In this document: piece by piece, positions 10,597-21,436 of the stretch
How positions within the stretch are numbered: position 1 is the stretch's first letter
How the letters are laid out: every line of letters begins with the position of its first letter
Origin: Stenopsyche tienmushanensis
Lineage: Eukaryota > Arthropoda > Insecta > Trichoptera > Stenopsychidae
DNA: 64,000 nt
Assembly: GCA_008973525.1 (NCBI GenBank)
Contig: WACJ01000526.1
Span: 1,302,001-1,366,000, forward strand
Reading direction: 5' to 3'
Position numbers and translations under genes: made by a program
The notes under the pieces: model-generated
Databases searched by the model: none
What the model saw: only the letters and a program-made list of their open reading frames with translations
What the model was told of the DNA's origin: nothing

Positions 10597-11397
10597 ATTA
10601 GTGGTTCTTTTTATAACATACTAGCACTTTTTGAATTTGATCACGCTGATAATCTTACCACATATTGAAAACCACTGTTTTGTTTAAATATATCGGTGCA
10701 GTAAACTCTTTTGTAGGCACCACTAAAATTTCATTTCAATCTATCAGCTGGTTTAAGAATTATATCAATTTTACGAAGGAAGTAGAGTTTCATGAATTTT
10801 CTACGAAATCTCCCGCACTTTATGCGAAGCTTAGCGTAGAACACCCGAACTGTAAATTTTCAAAGTTTTTTGTTCGTTTTCGTTCTTTATATGTTTTTCA
10901 GGCAATGATAGCAACTCATATCGTGTTGAATCCTGGAGTTTATTTCGCTATTGGTTGATTTGTTATGTGTGAAGTTAGATCCAAGGAATTGCTTGAAAAC
11001 ATGAATGATTGATTTGTTTATTTATTGATAAAGAGACACATATAAAGGATGTGGTTGCTTAGCCACATGCGCTTAGAAAGAAAAGCAGTAATAGAGATAG
11101 GCAATGTATTGCTGTGGGACTGAGAGGTTAGAATCCATCTTCCTCCCATCACCGACTCGCGGTCTCGCCTCTCTTCCCCAGAAAAACCTTGACTAAATGC
11201 TTCAAAACCGGGCATGTCATTACCGCCTCTCGGCATAGTTGACTAAAGGCTTCTTTTACCTTAGAAAAACCAGGCATGCCATTATCGCCTCTCGGCATAG
11301 TTGACAAAAGGCTTTGTTTACCTTAGCAAAGCGGATCGGACACCGCGACAGACATCCGGACGCTGGACAGGAGTCATTGATTTTTATATATATAGAT
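10597..11397 (+). repeat. Family R dispersed repeat, copy 2 (longest)
   Basis: Aligns by eye with the reverse complement of 32396-32985: AAATATATCGGTGCAGTAAA, TCTATCAGCTGGTTTAAGAA, AAGTAGAGTTTCATGAAT, then GAACACCCGAACTGT, then TTGAATCCTGGAGTTTATTT shared with 2943. The right part repeats the ATTATCGCCTCTCGGCATAG motif (11220s, 11281), followed by GCGGATCGGACACCGC and a TTTTTATATATATAGATT tail. A 97-codon ATG frame (10665-10958) lies inside but is not recognisably conserved. The AT-repeat tail could suggest a LINE/SINE-type end or a Helitron-like 3' end; class unresolved. Confidence 0.78.
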
Positions 11398-11960
11398 TAA
11401 TTAAAATTGCTAACTACACTGATGAATAAATAGCAATAATACTGTATCACCTATCGTTTTCCTCTTATTAAAATAACTTGATATTAAAAATGTATAGCAT
11501 ATATTAAAATGTCTCGTACGTGTTTGAGACATCCAATTTTCAATGATTTTTTTTGCATAAATCTAGCTGAATTTACCGGATGGCGTTCGTTATGATGATT
11601 TTGAGGGCATAAATTGTTTGGGGTTTATATGCATAGACTTACGGTTATAATAATTAAAGGGAGCATAGAATTATCGTTTTATCAACAGCAAAGATTATTA
11701 TTCCCATAAACTACAAGTGTTCTGTCTTTCGCAACTATGTCTTCAACAAGTGCTTCAAATAACATGAATATATTGACATTACAACACCGGTAACATTACG
11801 CTTGATACGCAAATTTGCAGTAAAATAGTAGTACTTCACTACTCAAAGTGATCAAATTTTCACCTCTCATTTTGCGGACTCGTTTACATACATTGATATA
11901 CGAAAATTTTCATGGCTTTTTTTGTCAAAAAAAGTCTACTAGCACATCAGTGCTTTTTGG
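11398..11960. other. No gene recognised
   Basis: AT-rich. No shared repeats or coding signals noticed. Confidence 0.25.
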
Positions 11961-11966
11961 ATTTAT

Positions 11967-12155
11967 TTGGGTAATCGGCCGTTCGATAAGGGCAAGAAAT
12001 GCGAGAAATGTCAGGACAAAATGTGGATTTGTAAAATGGGATATCATCAGGTTAAGCTTTGCCTCTCATGCAAGGCGGTTGTATGTAATGAGATATTGTC
12101 GCAGATAAAAAAGGTTCTCCCGCTGGACCGTCCTACGGACCTTTTCCCTTTTTAG
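11967..12155 (+). pseudogene. Unidentified cysteine-rich frame, possible transposase tail
   Basis: An open frame without an ATG (first codon TTG) reads KKCEKCQDKMWICKMGYHQ then VKLCLSCKAVVCNE. The spacing is CxxC-x6-C-x10-CxxC-x4-C, as in small zinc-binding tails. Similar CxxC...C...LCxxC tails occur at the C-termini of some piggyBac-like transposases, and zinc ribbons of host proteins are the alternative. No upstream catalytic region was found. The surrounding DNA is slightly less AT-rich. I would not call it a functional gene. Confidence 0.35.
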
Positions 12156-13453
12156 ACCATGATCTACGAATATACAAGTGAACTACCCCACTTGAATATT
12201 TTGTATAGGTGCGACAATATAATGGTCACTTTTTAATGCCTCAATGAAAAAGGTATCGTGGTTGATATTAAAGATGACAAAAAATATGGAAATGTCCGCC
12301 CTCTGAAACGAAAGGTGTTAATAGTAAAAAAATGACTGGATAAGATATAAATTAGTGCTTATTTCCTATATTGTTTATCGCCTGCGTTTCCGTGAGATCG
12401 CTTGATAAATAACACTGAAACGTAAAATATTGTTGAAATTGGCAATTTCCATTTATGAAAAATTGAAAAATGTCCGAAGCGTACCAATGCCACTGAATCC
12501 TCTAAAAGGATATTATTGAATGGTGGAAGCCTGCAAAGTAATCGGATTATGAAAAATTCATTTCAATGCACTGTGCGATCTTTCAAAAAGAGTAATGTGG
12601 TAAAGAAGCGGCTCTCGTTATTGAAAGAATTTATACATCAGGAGACATACATTAAAGTTACACGAAATATACTTTTCTTCGCCTCCGAGCGACGCATTCC
12701 TTTAGAACAGGGATAACTTTATATGAAGAATATATTTCGAAGACCAGGGGTGGCATTTAATAGGGTAAATTCTCGACCGTTCTCAAAATGTAATGCCTTT
12801 TTAAATCACCACGATTCTAATCATCACATTATTACTATATTTTTCATGTTAAAACGTATATAATGTTGCCGTATTAAAAATTATGACCCATTTAATATGA
12901 CAACCATCTTTCATACGATCTTTAACACTCCATATAATATTTATGTATTTATGCAATTTATAGCTCAATGAGCACATTGATTGTCGTTTTATATTTCGGT
13001 AATCATCGATGTTGCAATAATAGCAAGTAAATAACTATTTATGAATATGCAATGTTACAGATCTCCATCAAAACATGTTGGCTCGCTTAAATAAATAGAA
13101 ATTATTTCGTAAATTTTTCATATTGTAACTGAATATATACGTATTCCAATAATTGAATTCGTTATAAGGAAGACAAAAAGATGAAAAAATTACTCAAAAA
13201 AATGTCAATGTTAGAATTCATCTTTACTATTGTATCGTGTTATATGCCATATAATCTTTTCTTAACAAGAATTCTTGACTAGTTCACTTGAATTAATTAC
13301 GCTTCATTCTGAGAAAAAATAATAATACGATCATACGGGGATTACATTTTTATGTAATGACAATCAACATGGTTATTTGAGTACGATTGGTAAATTGAGA
13401 TGATACGTTTGATTGAAATATTATTTGATATAGATAAAAGCATATTGTATTTA
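12156..13453. other. No gene recognised
   Basis: AT-rich with only short frames (for example 12516-12716). Nothing shared with other parts of the window was noticed. Confidence 0.25.
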
Positions 13454-13905
13454 CGAGGGTCGTCCAGAAAGTAAGGTTAAAAAATTTATATAAGGCCGAA
13501 AAATGTTTGTATTTGATTGAAATTCTCAGAATACTTCCCAAATATATTAAACTGTTTTTCAAGGCAATCACCGTCGAGATCGAGGCATATCTGTAGTCGG
13601 GGTACCAATTTTTGTATGCCAGTGTCATAGACCTCCTCCGCCAGTTCTTTTTGGATTGCCTTTTGGATTCTGGGGTGTATGATCTTCTCTGAACAACCTA
13701 ACCCGCCTCGTGATATGTTGTCGACTCATCACATCACTATCATACGCTTCCACGAGCTTCAAATGGATATCTAAAGGATTGAAGTCGAATCGAGAGGTCT
13801 GGCCAATGTAGACGGTGGATTCGAACGAAGCTGGGATTGTCGGTTCGTCGTATGATCGTATGATGTCGACTATGACCTCTTGTTCACGATCACATTGTTT
13901 TGGTG
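13454..13905 (-). pseudogene. mariner-family element M2, C-terminal end with one TIR
   Basis: The left edge CGAGGGTCGTCCAGAAAGTA sits after TA (13452-13453) and is a typical mariner-type TIR. On the minus strand 13560-13655 reads ELAEEVYDTGIQKLVPRLQ and CLDLDGDCLEKQ, the C-terminal motif of a mariner-like transposase subgroup. Upstream protein (13660-13905) is scrambled by frameshifts and the second TIR is absent, so the element is truncated. A relative lies at 24047-24190. Confidence 0.8.
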
Positions 13906-14535
13906 ATCCAAAAACTCATTTTATACTTGATTGAAATTCATAATAGTTCATGATTCATGAAATTCATGAATAGGTGCATATGGAAGTTTTCTAGCGTTTT
14001 AAATTCTCATTAAGTTTTTTTTAACCTTAATATCATTCTACCGCATAACTTTCTTTCAAAATTCATCATGAATGTAAACTATAAAATCATGTATCCATAT
14101 TTTGACAGCAGTGGGTTTAATATTACTTACATAACCAAATTAGAAAAATAAATGCTTCTCATAGATAAGCTGGACGTTAATTGTAGTTGTTTGGCGATCC
14201 CTTTGAAAACCCTTTGAAAACGCCCGGGGGGTTGTAACTCATGGGTAGGGTAACCGTGCTTTGAAGTAATTGAGGATGCAACGAGGCTTTAAAGCAAATT
14301 TAAATGGCTTGATATTATAAGTTGATGGTATTTTTAAAAAAATCTAAAATCCATAACATATTATTTATGATATATAAATGTTGTTATTTTTTTTTTGTTA
14401 CAGGTAAAACTGAAATTGTGATGCACGCAAATTAATTGATGTTTGGACGTTTTATTTCTAAAGACTTAAAGGGTAAGTGCATACAACAAAGTTGAAAATT
14501 CGATATCGAATGTATATTGCAGTGCATTTATAAAT
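13906..14535. other. No gene recognised
   Basis: AT-rich spacer. An imperfect ATTCATGA-type small repeat lies near 13945-13970. Nothing further. Confidence 0.25.
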
Positions 14536-14537
14536 TA

Positions 14538-15291
14538 TTAGGTCGTCCCATAAGTTTCTTTCGCAAATGAACACAGATCTAATCATAGCCATGGTTGAAG
14601 AAAACCTGCGATATACCAAGTTAGAAATTCCACGAACATCCGTCCACAATTATCTGACAAAATTGGGCTGCATCAATCGTTCAGATGTGTGGCTTCCTCA
14701 TGAACTGACTGATTCAAATAAACTTCAGCATATTTCAACATGCGATTTTTTTCTCCAACGACATAATAGCCAACCTTTTTTGAAGAGACTTGTCACTGGA
14801 GATGAAAGTTGGATACTCTATGAGAATATTCAACGTAAACGGTCTCGGACCAAGGGTACAGAAGCTTTAACTGTAGCTAAACCTAGCCAACATCTAAAAA
14901 AAGTTTTGCTATGCATTTGGTGGGACTGGAATGGGGTAGTTTATTATGAGCTTCTTCAGCAAGGTGAAACGATCAATTCAACAAAATATTGTTTCCAACT
15001 AGACAAGACAGACATTGCCCCTTCAGATTATTATTTATTTCTTTCATTGAAAAATTCTTTACGTGGTAAAAATTTTAATTCAAAAAATGATATAAAAATG
15101 TACCTTGATCAATAATTTGCCAACAAGCCTGGGAGATTTTGGCAAGAAGGCATTATGAGGCTTCCGGAGAGACGAGGAAAGATAATATAACAGAATGGAT
15201 CATATATTATTCAATAAATTTTTACGTAATACAAATTATTGTTTATTTTTTTCTTAATATGAAAACGAAAGAAACTTATGGGACACCCTAA
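14538..15291 (+). mobile_element. Compact mariner deletion derivative, both TIRs and TA sites
   Basis: Left TIR TTAGGTCGTCCCATAAGTTT, right TIR (reverse complement) TTAGGGTGTCCCATAAGTTT, flanked by TA (14536-14537 and 15292-15293). Only 754 bp, against about 1.3 kb for a complete mariner. The left TIR is followed at once by the second HTH of the transposase: the first ~80 codons and the 5' UTR are gone. The central block with the second catalytic Asp is also deleted. The element could only move in trans. Confidence 0.92.
14567..15212 (+). pseudogene. mariner transposase, N-terminal and internal deletions
   Basis: From ATG 14567 the frame stays open for 182 codons: HTH remnant (NTDLIIAMVEENLRYTK, then TSVHNYLTKLGCI), VWLPHEL, LVTGDESWILY with Asp 1 (14801-14803), LLCIWWDWNGVVYYELL, GETINSTKYCFQLDK. 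It then jumps directly to DIAPSDYYLF with Asp 3 (15026-15028). The segment carrying YDNARPH (Asp 2) is cleanly missing around 15006-15012 without loss of frame. After the stop at 15113-15115 the same frame continues as FANKPGRFWQEGIMRLPER and, past another TAA, QNGSYIIQ, the normal C-terminus. Catalytically dead. Retained reading frame may be chance or recent age. Confidence 0.9.
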
Positions 15292-15293
15292 TA

Positions 15294-16230
15294 TTAATTG
15301 GTTTATTAAGATGTGTTCTCACACATGAAGTATTTTGAAAATTAATTGAGCTCTTGTTATTTTGATTATTGATCAGTGTGGCTGCATCCACTTTACACAG
15401 TCTTCCACTTTACAGGCAATTTTTTAAATCAAAATTTCCAGATTGAAATTTCTAGAACCATTTTTGAAATTTTCGTCCAGTATATCGTAAATATTTTTAG
15501 TGACGCACGTTGCAAACTTTTTTTTTTGAGAAAATGATAAACCATTAAATTGCGAAAAAAGTCTTCACTCGGCGAAAATTGATCCATTGTAAATTGGGAT
15601 GTTAAATTTGAATTTCAAAAATCACAATTTATTCTTGATGAGTATAGTCACCAAAAAAGTACAAAACATGACTTGAAAGTGCAACTAATCCTCAAAAAGA
15701 TAGATTTGCCGCATTGAAATTTCAGTATGATTGAGTAGTTTATTAGTTTAAATTACTCAGTTCATTATAAAGTTGTCCACAAATTAATCGGCCAACACTA
15801 TTCAATTATTGCTGATACCTGCATGTGATCCATATTGTCATTAACAATAGTTTGACGGACATACGTTAAAGAGAAAATGCTCCAGGGATATTATAATATT
15901 TCGAGAATGCAATATATACATTGTAAAGGCATGATCATCTGTAATACATGAACAATTATCATATATAGATCTAACAAGATTTTTTTATTGAATAAAAGAT
16001 TTTCTCTAATTAATCTTTATCGATTTTATTCTTATATATCATTAACTAATAATTTATTTGAGAATATCTATAGGATTTTTAATAATATAATATTCAATTC
16101 AAAATCTATATATTATATTAGTTTGGAGTACATTTCATATATCAAAGCCAGAAACATGTTAATTGTTGATAGCGCTAATATGTACGTTACAGCCCATTAT
16201 ATTGGATGAAGTTTGGGATTTGCAACTGAA
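15294..16230. other. No gene recognised
   Basis: AT-rich. Frames at 15988-16209 and 16163-16354 have chance-like composition. Confidence 0.25.
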
Positions 16231-16238
16231 CTCGAAAT

Positions 16239-16966
16239 TAGGGGTCCCAAATATTCGTAAAATCAATTATTCGAATATCGAATGTGAAATTGGTAAACTA
16301 TTCGAATATTCGAGTATTCGAATATTTTATATATGTAGGGTGATTCAAATATAACCCGGAATTTTTCATTAGTGTTATTATATAAAAATATAAATGGAGC
16401 ATCTTATTTTTCTATAAAGTTCCCTTCTCAGGAAGGAAGGTTCTTGATCCCATCACACAAAGAGGGCGAGAAGTATCATCTTCTGTTGCGCAACGCGTTT
16501 TCTCGTAGACACAGGCTAGAAATTAAGTGAAATTTTGAGGTTTTAGGTTTCAGCGAAATCTCAAAAGGATCAGAATTTTATTTACTTTTCAGCAATACAT
16601 ATTTTTTTTAAAAAAATGCATTGAACGTTCTACTTTTAAGCTTGACCGTAATTTCATTTTTATTGAGCCTGCTGTTGAAAAAACCCTCTCAGTTGTCATT
16701 GAGTTTGGTTTTATCGACGGTATCTAAAATTTTTGAATAGTTTAATAAACTTTACACAAATTCAATAAAATAATTTCAATAAACTTGGCACTTTTTTGCA
16801 TTTCTTTGTTGCTATTTCGATTGGCAGAAGAACATCGAGCAATTTTCTTAAAAAATATTAACGAATAATATTCGATTAATTTTACAAATATTCGAATATA
16901 CGAATATTGGAAAACGGGCAAATATATTCGAATATCGAATATTCGAATATTCGATTGGGACCCCTA
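16239..16966 (-). mobile_element. Non-autonomous hAT element, copy A, perfect 8-bp target duplication
   Basis: Starts TAGGGGTCCCAA and ends TTGGGACCCCTA. The 8-bp duplication CTCGAAAT lies at 16231-16238 and 16967-16974, diagnostic of hAT insertion. Both ends carry many ATTCGAATATTCG-type words; the decamer CGAATATTCG is self-complementary and probably a transposase-binding subterminal repeat. On the minus strand near 16600-16720 the sequence reads ERVFSTAGSIKMKLRSS, the hAT C-terminal dimerisation domain; the rest of the transposase is gone. Closely matches copy B (52699-53472) along its whole length apart from small indels. Confidence 0.9.
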
Positions 16967-16974
16967 CTCGAAAT

Positions 16975-17340
16975 GTCATGTTACAAACTAGGAACGATGA
17001 ATACAATTGACTAAAATTAGTTTATGATATGAACTGGCTTTTCCATACGAACGGCCATGACTGTTCTCTTCTAGTCTTTGAAATATATATTTACACTGGG
17101 TTTATATTGTCTTCATTTTGACAAGTGGAAGTTCAAGTGTATTCATAAAACATTACAAATATATGCAAAACACTAAATTTAATTGAATTTTATGGCAAAT
17201 TTAGTTAAAGTGACAAAAAATTTATGACAAATTTATTATGAAAATCGGCAATGAGCTTTTAAAGGGTTTGTTTATCAAGTGGGACATTTTCTTATGATGA
17301 ATGGGATGGAGGTGGACGGGCGTAGAATAGATTTTTTTTT
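16975..17340. other. No gene recognised
   Basis: AT-rich spacer ending in a T run at about 17331-17342, which is the A-rich end (minus strand) of the next repeat. Confidence 0.25.
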
Positions 17341-17590
17341 TTAAAATAACCTATTTATTACACACAAGAGAGACATCTAGTCGCGGGAAGGACGTCCTCC
17401 CGCAGCCAAGGTTATCCGACGATTCCTGCGGCAACGAGCCATGCGCAAGAAGCGATCGGTGTCGTTCCTTCAGACACAATGTGTCCGCAGCGCCACAGAA
17501 GATAACGCTATTAAATTTACCCATTACGCCTATAGAGAGAGGAAAATTGTCGCTGTTAATCTAGCGAATTAATTCTGCACAGATCAACAA
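17341..17590 (-). repeat. LTR- or retroposon-like repeat, copy 1
   Basis: The reverse complement matches 57096-57330: TAGATTAACAGCGACA, GACACATTG, GAAGGAACGACA, GGCTGCGGGAGGACGTCCTT, then an AATAAA signal. This copy runs into an A tract after AATAAA (T run on the plus strand). The family begins TGTG in both copies, as LTRs do. It is markedly richer in GC than its surroundings. Either a solo LTR remnant or a polyadenylated retrocopy; no protein. Confidence 0.65.
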
Positions 17591-17847
17591 ACAAATAAAC
17601 ATTATTAGTCGATACATTTGGGTTAACGATCTATACAATTGTAAGATGTACGTAAGATACTATATCCGTCTCTGTCTCCCATTCACAATCTCCGACCTGC
17701 AAGATACTCTTTCCGTCTTTGTTTCTTTCCAAATTCAACGTGAAAGACACACTCCATCTCTGTCTGTCTCCGACCTCAACGTGTAAAAATGCTCTTTCTG
17801 AATTACTGGAATTCGGACACAACACTGTGTCTTACCTCTTTAAGGGG
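17591..17847 (+). mobile_element. piggyBac-like MITE, left end missing
   Basis: Shares TTAGTCGATACATTTGGG, CGATCTATACAATTG, GTCTCTGTCTCC and GTAAAAATGCTCTTTCTGAA with the other copies and ends in AAGGGG followed by TTAA (17848-17851). The centre is enlarged by a repeated TCTGTCTC segment. The left end is replaced by the LTR-like repeat. Confidence 0.62.
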
Positions 17848-17851
17848 TTAA

Positions 17852-18180
17852 TAGGTATGCATCATATATAACATAAAAATTACATAGCTGTAAGGACATA
17901 AATTTGGGTATATATTTTTATAATTCCATAAATAATATTCAGCAAAATATATCAGGAAATAATAGAAAAGCTCATGAAACTCAAATTCCGTTAAATTGAC
18001 AAGTGTGGTTAACCCAGCGTTTAAAGGTTAATAGCTTAATAATATGGTTGATGTTTGAAATTACCTATTATTATATTTAAATTCCAAATTGAAAACGTTT
18101 TTAGGATTTGCCTATAATCGTTTGAAAATGATCATTTCATAACGCCAAAGAAATTTAATCCATCGAGAAAAGGGAAAAGC
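17852..18180. other. No gene recognised
   Basis: AT-rich. A small TTAA-CCCAGCGTTTAAAGG-TTAA motif at about 18008-18034 looks like two piggyBac-type tips back to back, but it is too short to call. Confidence 0.25.
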
Positions 18181-18270
18181 TTGCTCTCAACAGCGCGTCT
18201 AGTGAATGCATGCATTCATTAACCAGAGTCGTATTTAAATTGGCGTGCTTTTTTCTCGAGAGCAGCGAAA

Positions 18271-18378
18271 ATGTACCGTCAAAAGTCGCCTTTGCTGCGG
18301 TGTCAGAAACCGCAAAAAGAAGGCCGAAGAAAGGCTAGAAAAACGAGGAATAGCCGTCGTTCTCGAGTCCACTTTTAA
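18271..18378 (+). other. Small basic ATG frame in a GC-richer island, doubtful
   Basis: ATG to TAA, 35 codons, translation begins MYRQKSPLLRCQKPQKEGRR and stays rich in Arg/Lys to the end. The surrounding 18170-18480 is GC-richer than average. It could be a small protein, a 5' exon or chance; no homologue is known to me. Confidence 0.2.
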
Positions 18379-18379
18379 A

Positions 18380-19730
18380 ATTCAAAGTTTCTTTTTATGC
18401 CGGTCGTTAGCAGACGGTTCTTGAAAGCTTTCGGTTGTGTTCATCCAGCGTTTACGATCGTTTTAACTATTTTTTCGAACCTTTTTTCGTCCATGGTTTC
18501 AGAATGGATTTTGACTATAGAATGTTATTACATCACAGTACGAACATTGTCAAAGGGAGACTCCGATTTTGTGCAATTATCGTTCAACGGTTGCTTTTCT
18601 GTTGATGAAAGTTAACGGGGAGGTTTGAAGTGGTGATTAAAGGTGTATTAAATTTTGAGAGCTGTTAATGCGTCCTTTCTCATTAAAATGTCACTACATA
18701 AAGGTGTGAGACGTTGAATTTTTTTTTAGCATTAAAGACACAAAATTGAGTATATGTAACTATATTTTAGACTTGATTTGAAATAGCTTTTAACAATACT
18801 TTTTAATGCCAACCATAAAGTTGATTTTTAGGAACTATATATATTGATTTGATATAAATTATTACAAAATACATTTTAATCATTAATTTTTTATCTAAAA
18901 TACGTAAGGATCCATTAAAAGCAAGCTTTCGGTGTTTTTTTCGATTTATTCTCATACATGAGACAAGTCTGAAAAGCTCAAGGTTTTATCAGACGGTAAA
19001 TTGAACCAGTTGGCCCGAGTTGAACCCGGAAGGTGGGCCATTGTTGCTAACAATGGGCATAAATAAGATCCAGGTCCAAAATCACGCTGGCGGAATTATT
19101 AAAGGAGCAGTTTGGGCAACTGCGGGTTCCATTATATCTGTAGTTAATAATTTAAGCGCTCCCTTTTCACGGGGTCAGTATTTTGATGTAAACATAAAGG
19201 CGTTCGCGGTCGCAAAATAACTATTGAACATTAAACCCTTTGTGGGAGACGCCTGGATTAAAGATCCGCGGGTGTAGCAGGCGCGTGGTACAAATAGATC
19301 CTACGTCCTAATGGGCCGTCTTTGATAATAGTGGGCTTAGAAGTTTGTAAGGGCGAGGACGTCATTTGTCAATGTGGGATATCAGAACAATAGGAATTCG
19401 GATGAATAATTCACGCAGTAGCAGTCAACTGCTTCGTCAATACGAACTTGTTTCATATAATAGAATATATTAATATCAAAAGTTAAACCTTTTACATCAA
19501 ATGTACTACAATGTGTCTTTTTTATTAAATTTATTAACTATGCCTATTATTTAATACCTTAGGTAGTTTAATTTTGTATGCAAAACATTATCACGGAAAC
19601 ATTATATAAACGATTGAGTGACATTTACGTTTTTATTTATTTTACTAAATTTTGACTTCAAACAGAAGGGAAATTAAGCTAAACAGCGTTATATATTTGC
19701 GAGTGTTTTTTAAAAGTGCGGCATGGCGAT
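18380..19730. other. Single-copy block, GC-richer patch at 19000-19420
   Basis: No repeat partner inside the window. The patch holds a 66-codon frame (19020-19220, starts at a non-ATG codon) without recognisable motif. Candidate for conserved non-coding DNA or an old decayed exon; nothing firmer. Confidence 0.25.
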
Positions 19731-19734
19731 ATAT

Positions 19735-19922
19735 AGACTTTGAAGTACATTCAGTAGTTGTCACTTGTTTACGAGAAAATGAATAATTACGTGTTGCGCA
19801 ACAGATGATGCTATCCGATGAAAAAAAATGTTTTGAAAGGAACTATGTAGAAAAATAAGACACTCTATTTGTACTTTTATATCACAAATAAATTTGTACT
19901 CCGGTTTATATTTGAACCACTT
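19735..19922. repeat. Diverged copy of the internal hAT segment (copy C), no TIRs
   Basis: Words TTTACGAGAAAA, GTTGCGCAACAGA, GATGATGCTATC, GAAAAATAAGA and the end CCGGTTTATATTTGAACCAC correspond in order to 53185-53380 of hAT copy B. The TIRs and AATATTCG-rich ends are absent. Either a deeply decayed hAT fragment or an independent repeat that the hAT family captured. Confidence 0.55.
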
Positions 19923-21436
19923 TAATTACTCATGCTATTATTTTCGTATTTTTACTTTGTCTTATAAAAGGCAAAATTCTAGGCTTTGTGCACTTGCCTA
20001 AAATTTGTGATCTTTTCACCCGTTGAGTATATCTGCCATCCAATGAGTACGTGACACTTTCATCATAAAAAGCACACCCTAGCCGTTTGTTGAGTTTTCT
20101 TCTCGGATTTTCTTATTCAGCCATTATTTCGTTTCAAATAAAATGTGCAAATCCGTTGAATTTCATGATTTGAAATGATAGCAAAAGAAAATAAGAATAT
20201 TGAACTGCGGAAATAGACTTTGATATCGTAATATTGATGCAATTATTTTTGTACGATGCTGCACTTATTTCTTATACCTCCATTTGTTATATAATTGTTT
20301 GCCTTTTTATGTTTCTACTTCACAAGTCAAAAGATTGCAAATTGGTCAGCCGTAAATCATTAAAACAACATACAACGGTGATAACCATCCATATTCCTTT
20401 ATTGGTTTCATAAAAGCGAATTTCAATTTATCCGATAGCACAGTTTGTAATCAAGCATCGTTTTGATTGAAAAAATAAATCCGTTCATCCATTCAAACTT
20501 TAAAATTTGTCAGATTTATGTTTTGCCTCTCTGAATGTCAATCGACGATAGTCATTTAAAAAATAGCCATGCGTAGACCGATGTCATTTTAGAAGTTATT
20601 CATATTATATAATATATTAATATACTTTTAAAATTTCATAAATATAAATGAAGAAGAAATTTTCAGGAAAACCGTATTGCACAATTGTGGAGTAGATTTA
20701 AAGATGAAATTTTGGGTATTTTTTCAAAATGTTGAAGAAGAAAAATCTATCAAAACAACCCTGATACTTAGGACACAGGGCGTGAAATGTAACAAAATAC
20801 CCCCTAAAACTCCAAAAAAACTTGTCGGTGCTTGTTTTTTTTTCACCAAAAAAGGAATACTAAAGTCTGTAATGAACCAAAAAAATGTTTTCAGAAAGAG
20901 TTAAAAAATCATTAGTTGTAAATAGAAAAATGTTAAATCATCGTAGTTTTGAAACTGAATGGACTCCACAACAAAATTTTCTATAGAATAATTTTAAATA
21001 TCGCCCTAATCGCTATTGAACGTAATATGACGATTTGGATGATTTAAAAATTTGGGCAGCTTTCCTCGGAAGTTGATGAAACTATTTGTATCTAACGTGG
21101 CGAATATGTTTTCGATGGTTGACTTATAAATACGTTGATTTGATTATTTCTTTGTGGTCGAACAAAATAAGTGAGACATAAATAGTTGATAGTCATCGCT
21201 AAGTTAATGATTGACTGAATGCCCTTTCATCATTCACGAAGACTTCAGGATCAAAGGATCATAATGTAATATATTTACTCGGAATTCTGATTTTTCGATT
21301 TAGTTTTTCAATTTTTTTGAGAATTCTCGAGAAATTTTGATTAAAAAAATGCATGTAAATGTAGTAAAATATTGCATATAAATATTATTAGCTTAATATG
21401 TAAATGAAATAAAACAACTAGAAATTTGGTAAACAT
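19923..21436. other. No gene recognised
   Basis: AT-rich. The open frame at 20677-20904 is lysine-rich chance-like sequence. No repeats noticed. Confidence 0.25.

Noticed and set aside
13350..13628. 92-codon minus-strand frame
   Set aside because: It overlaps the mariner M2 C-terminus in a different frame; the true homology is in the other frame.
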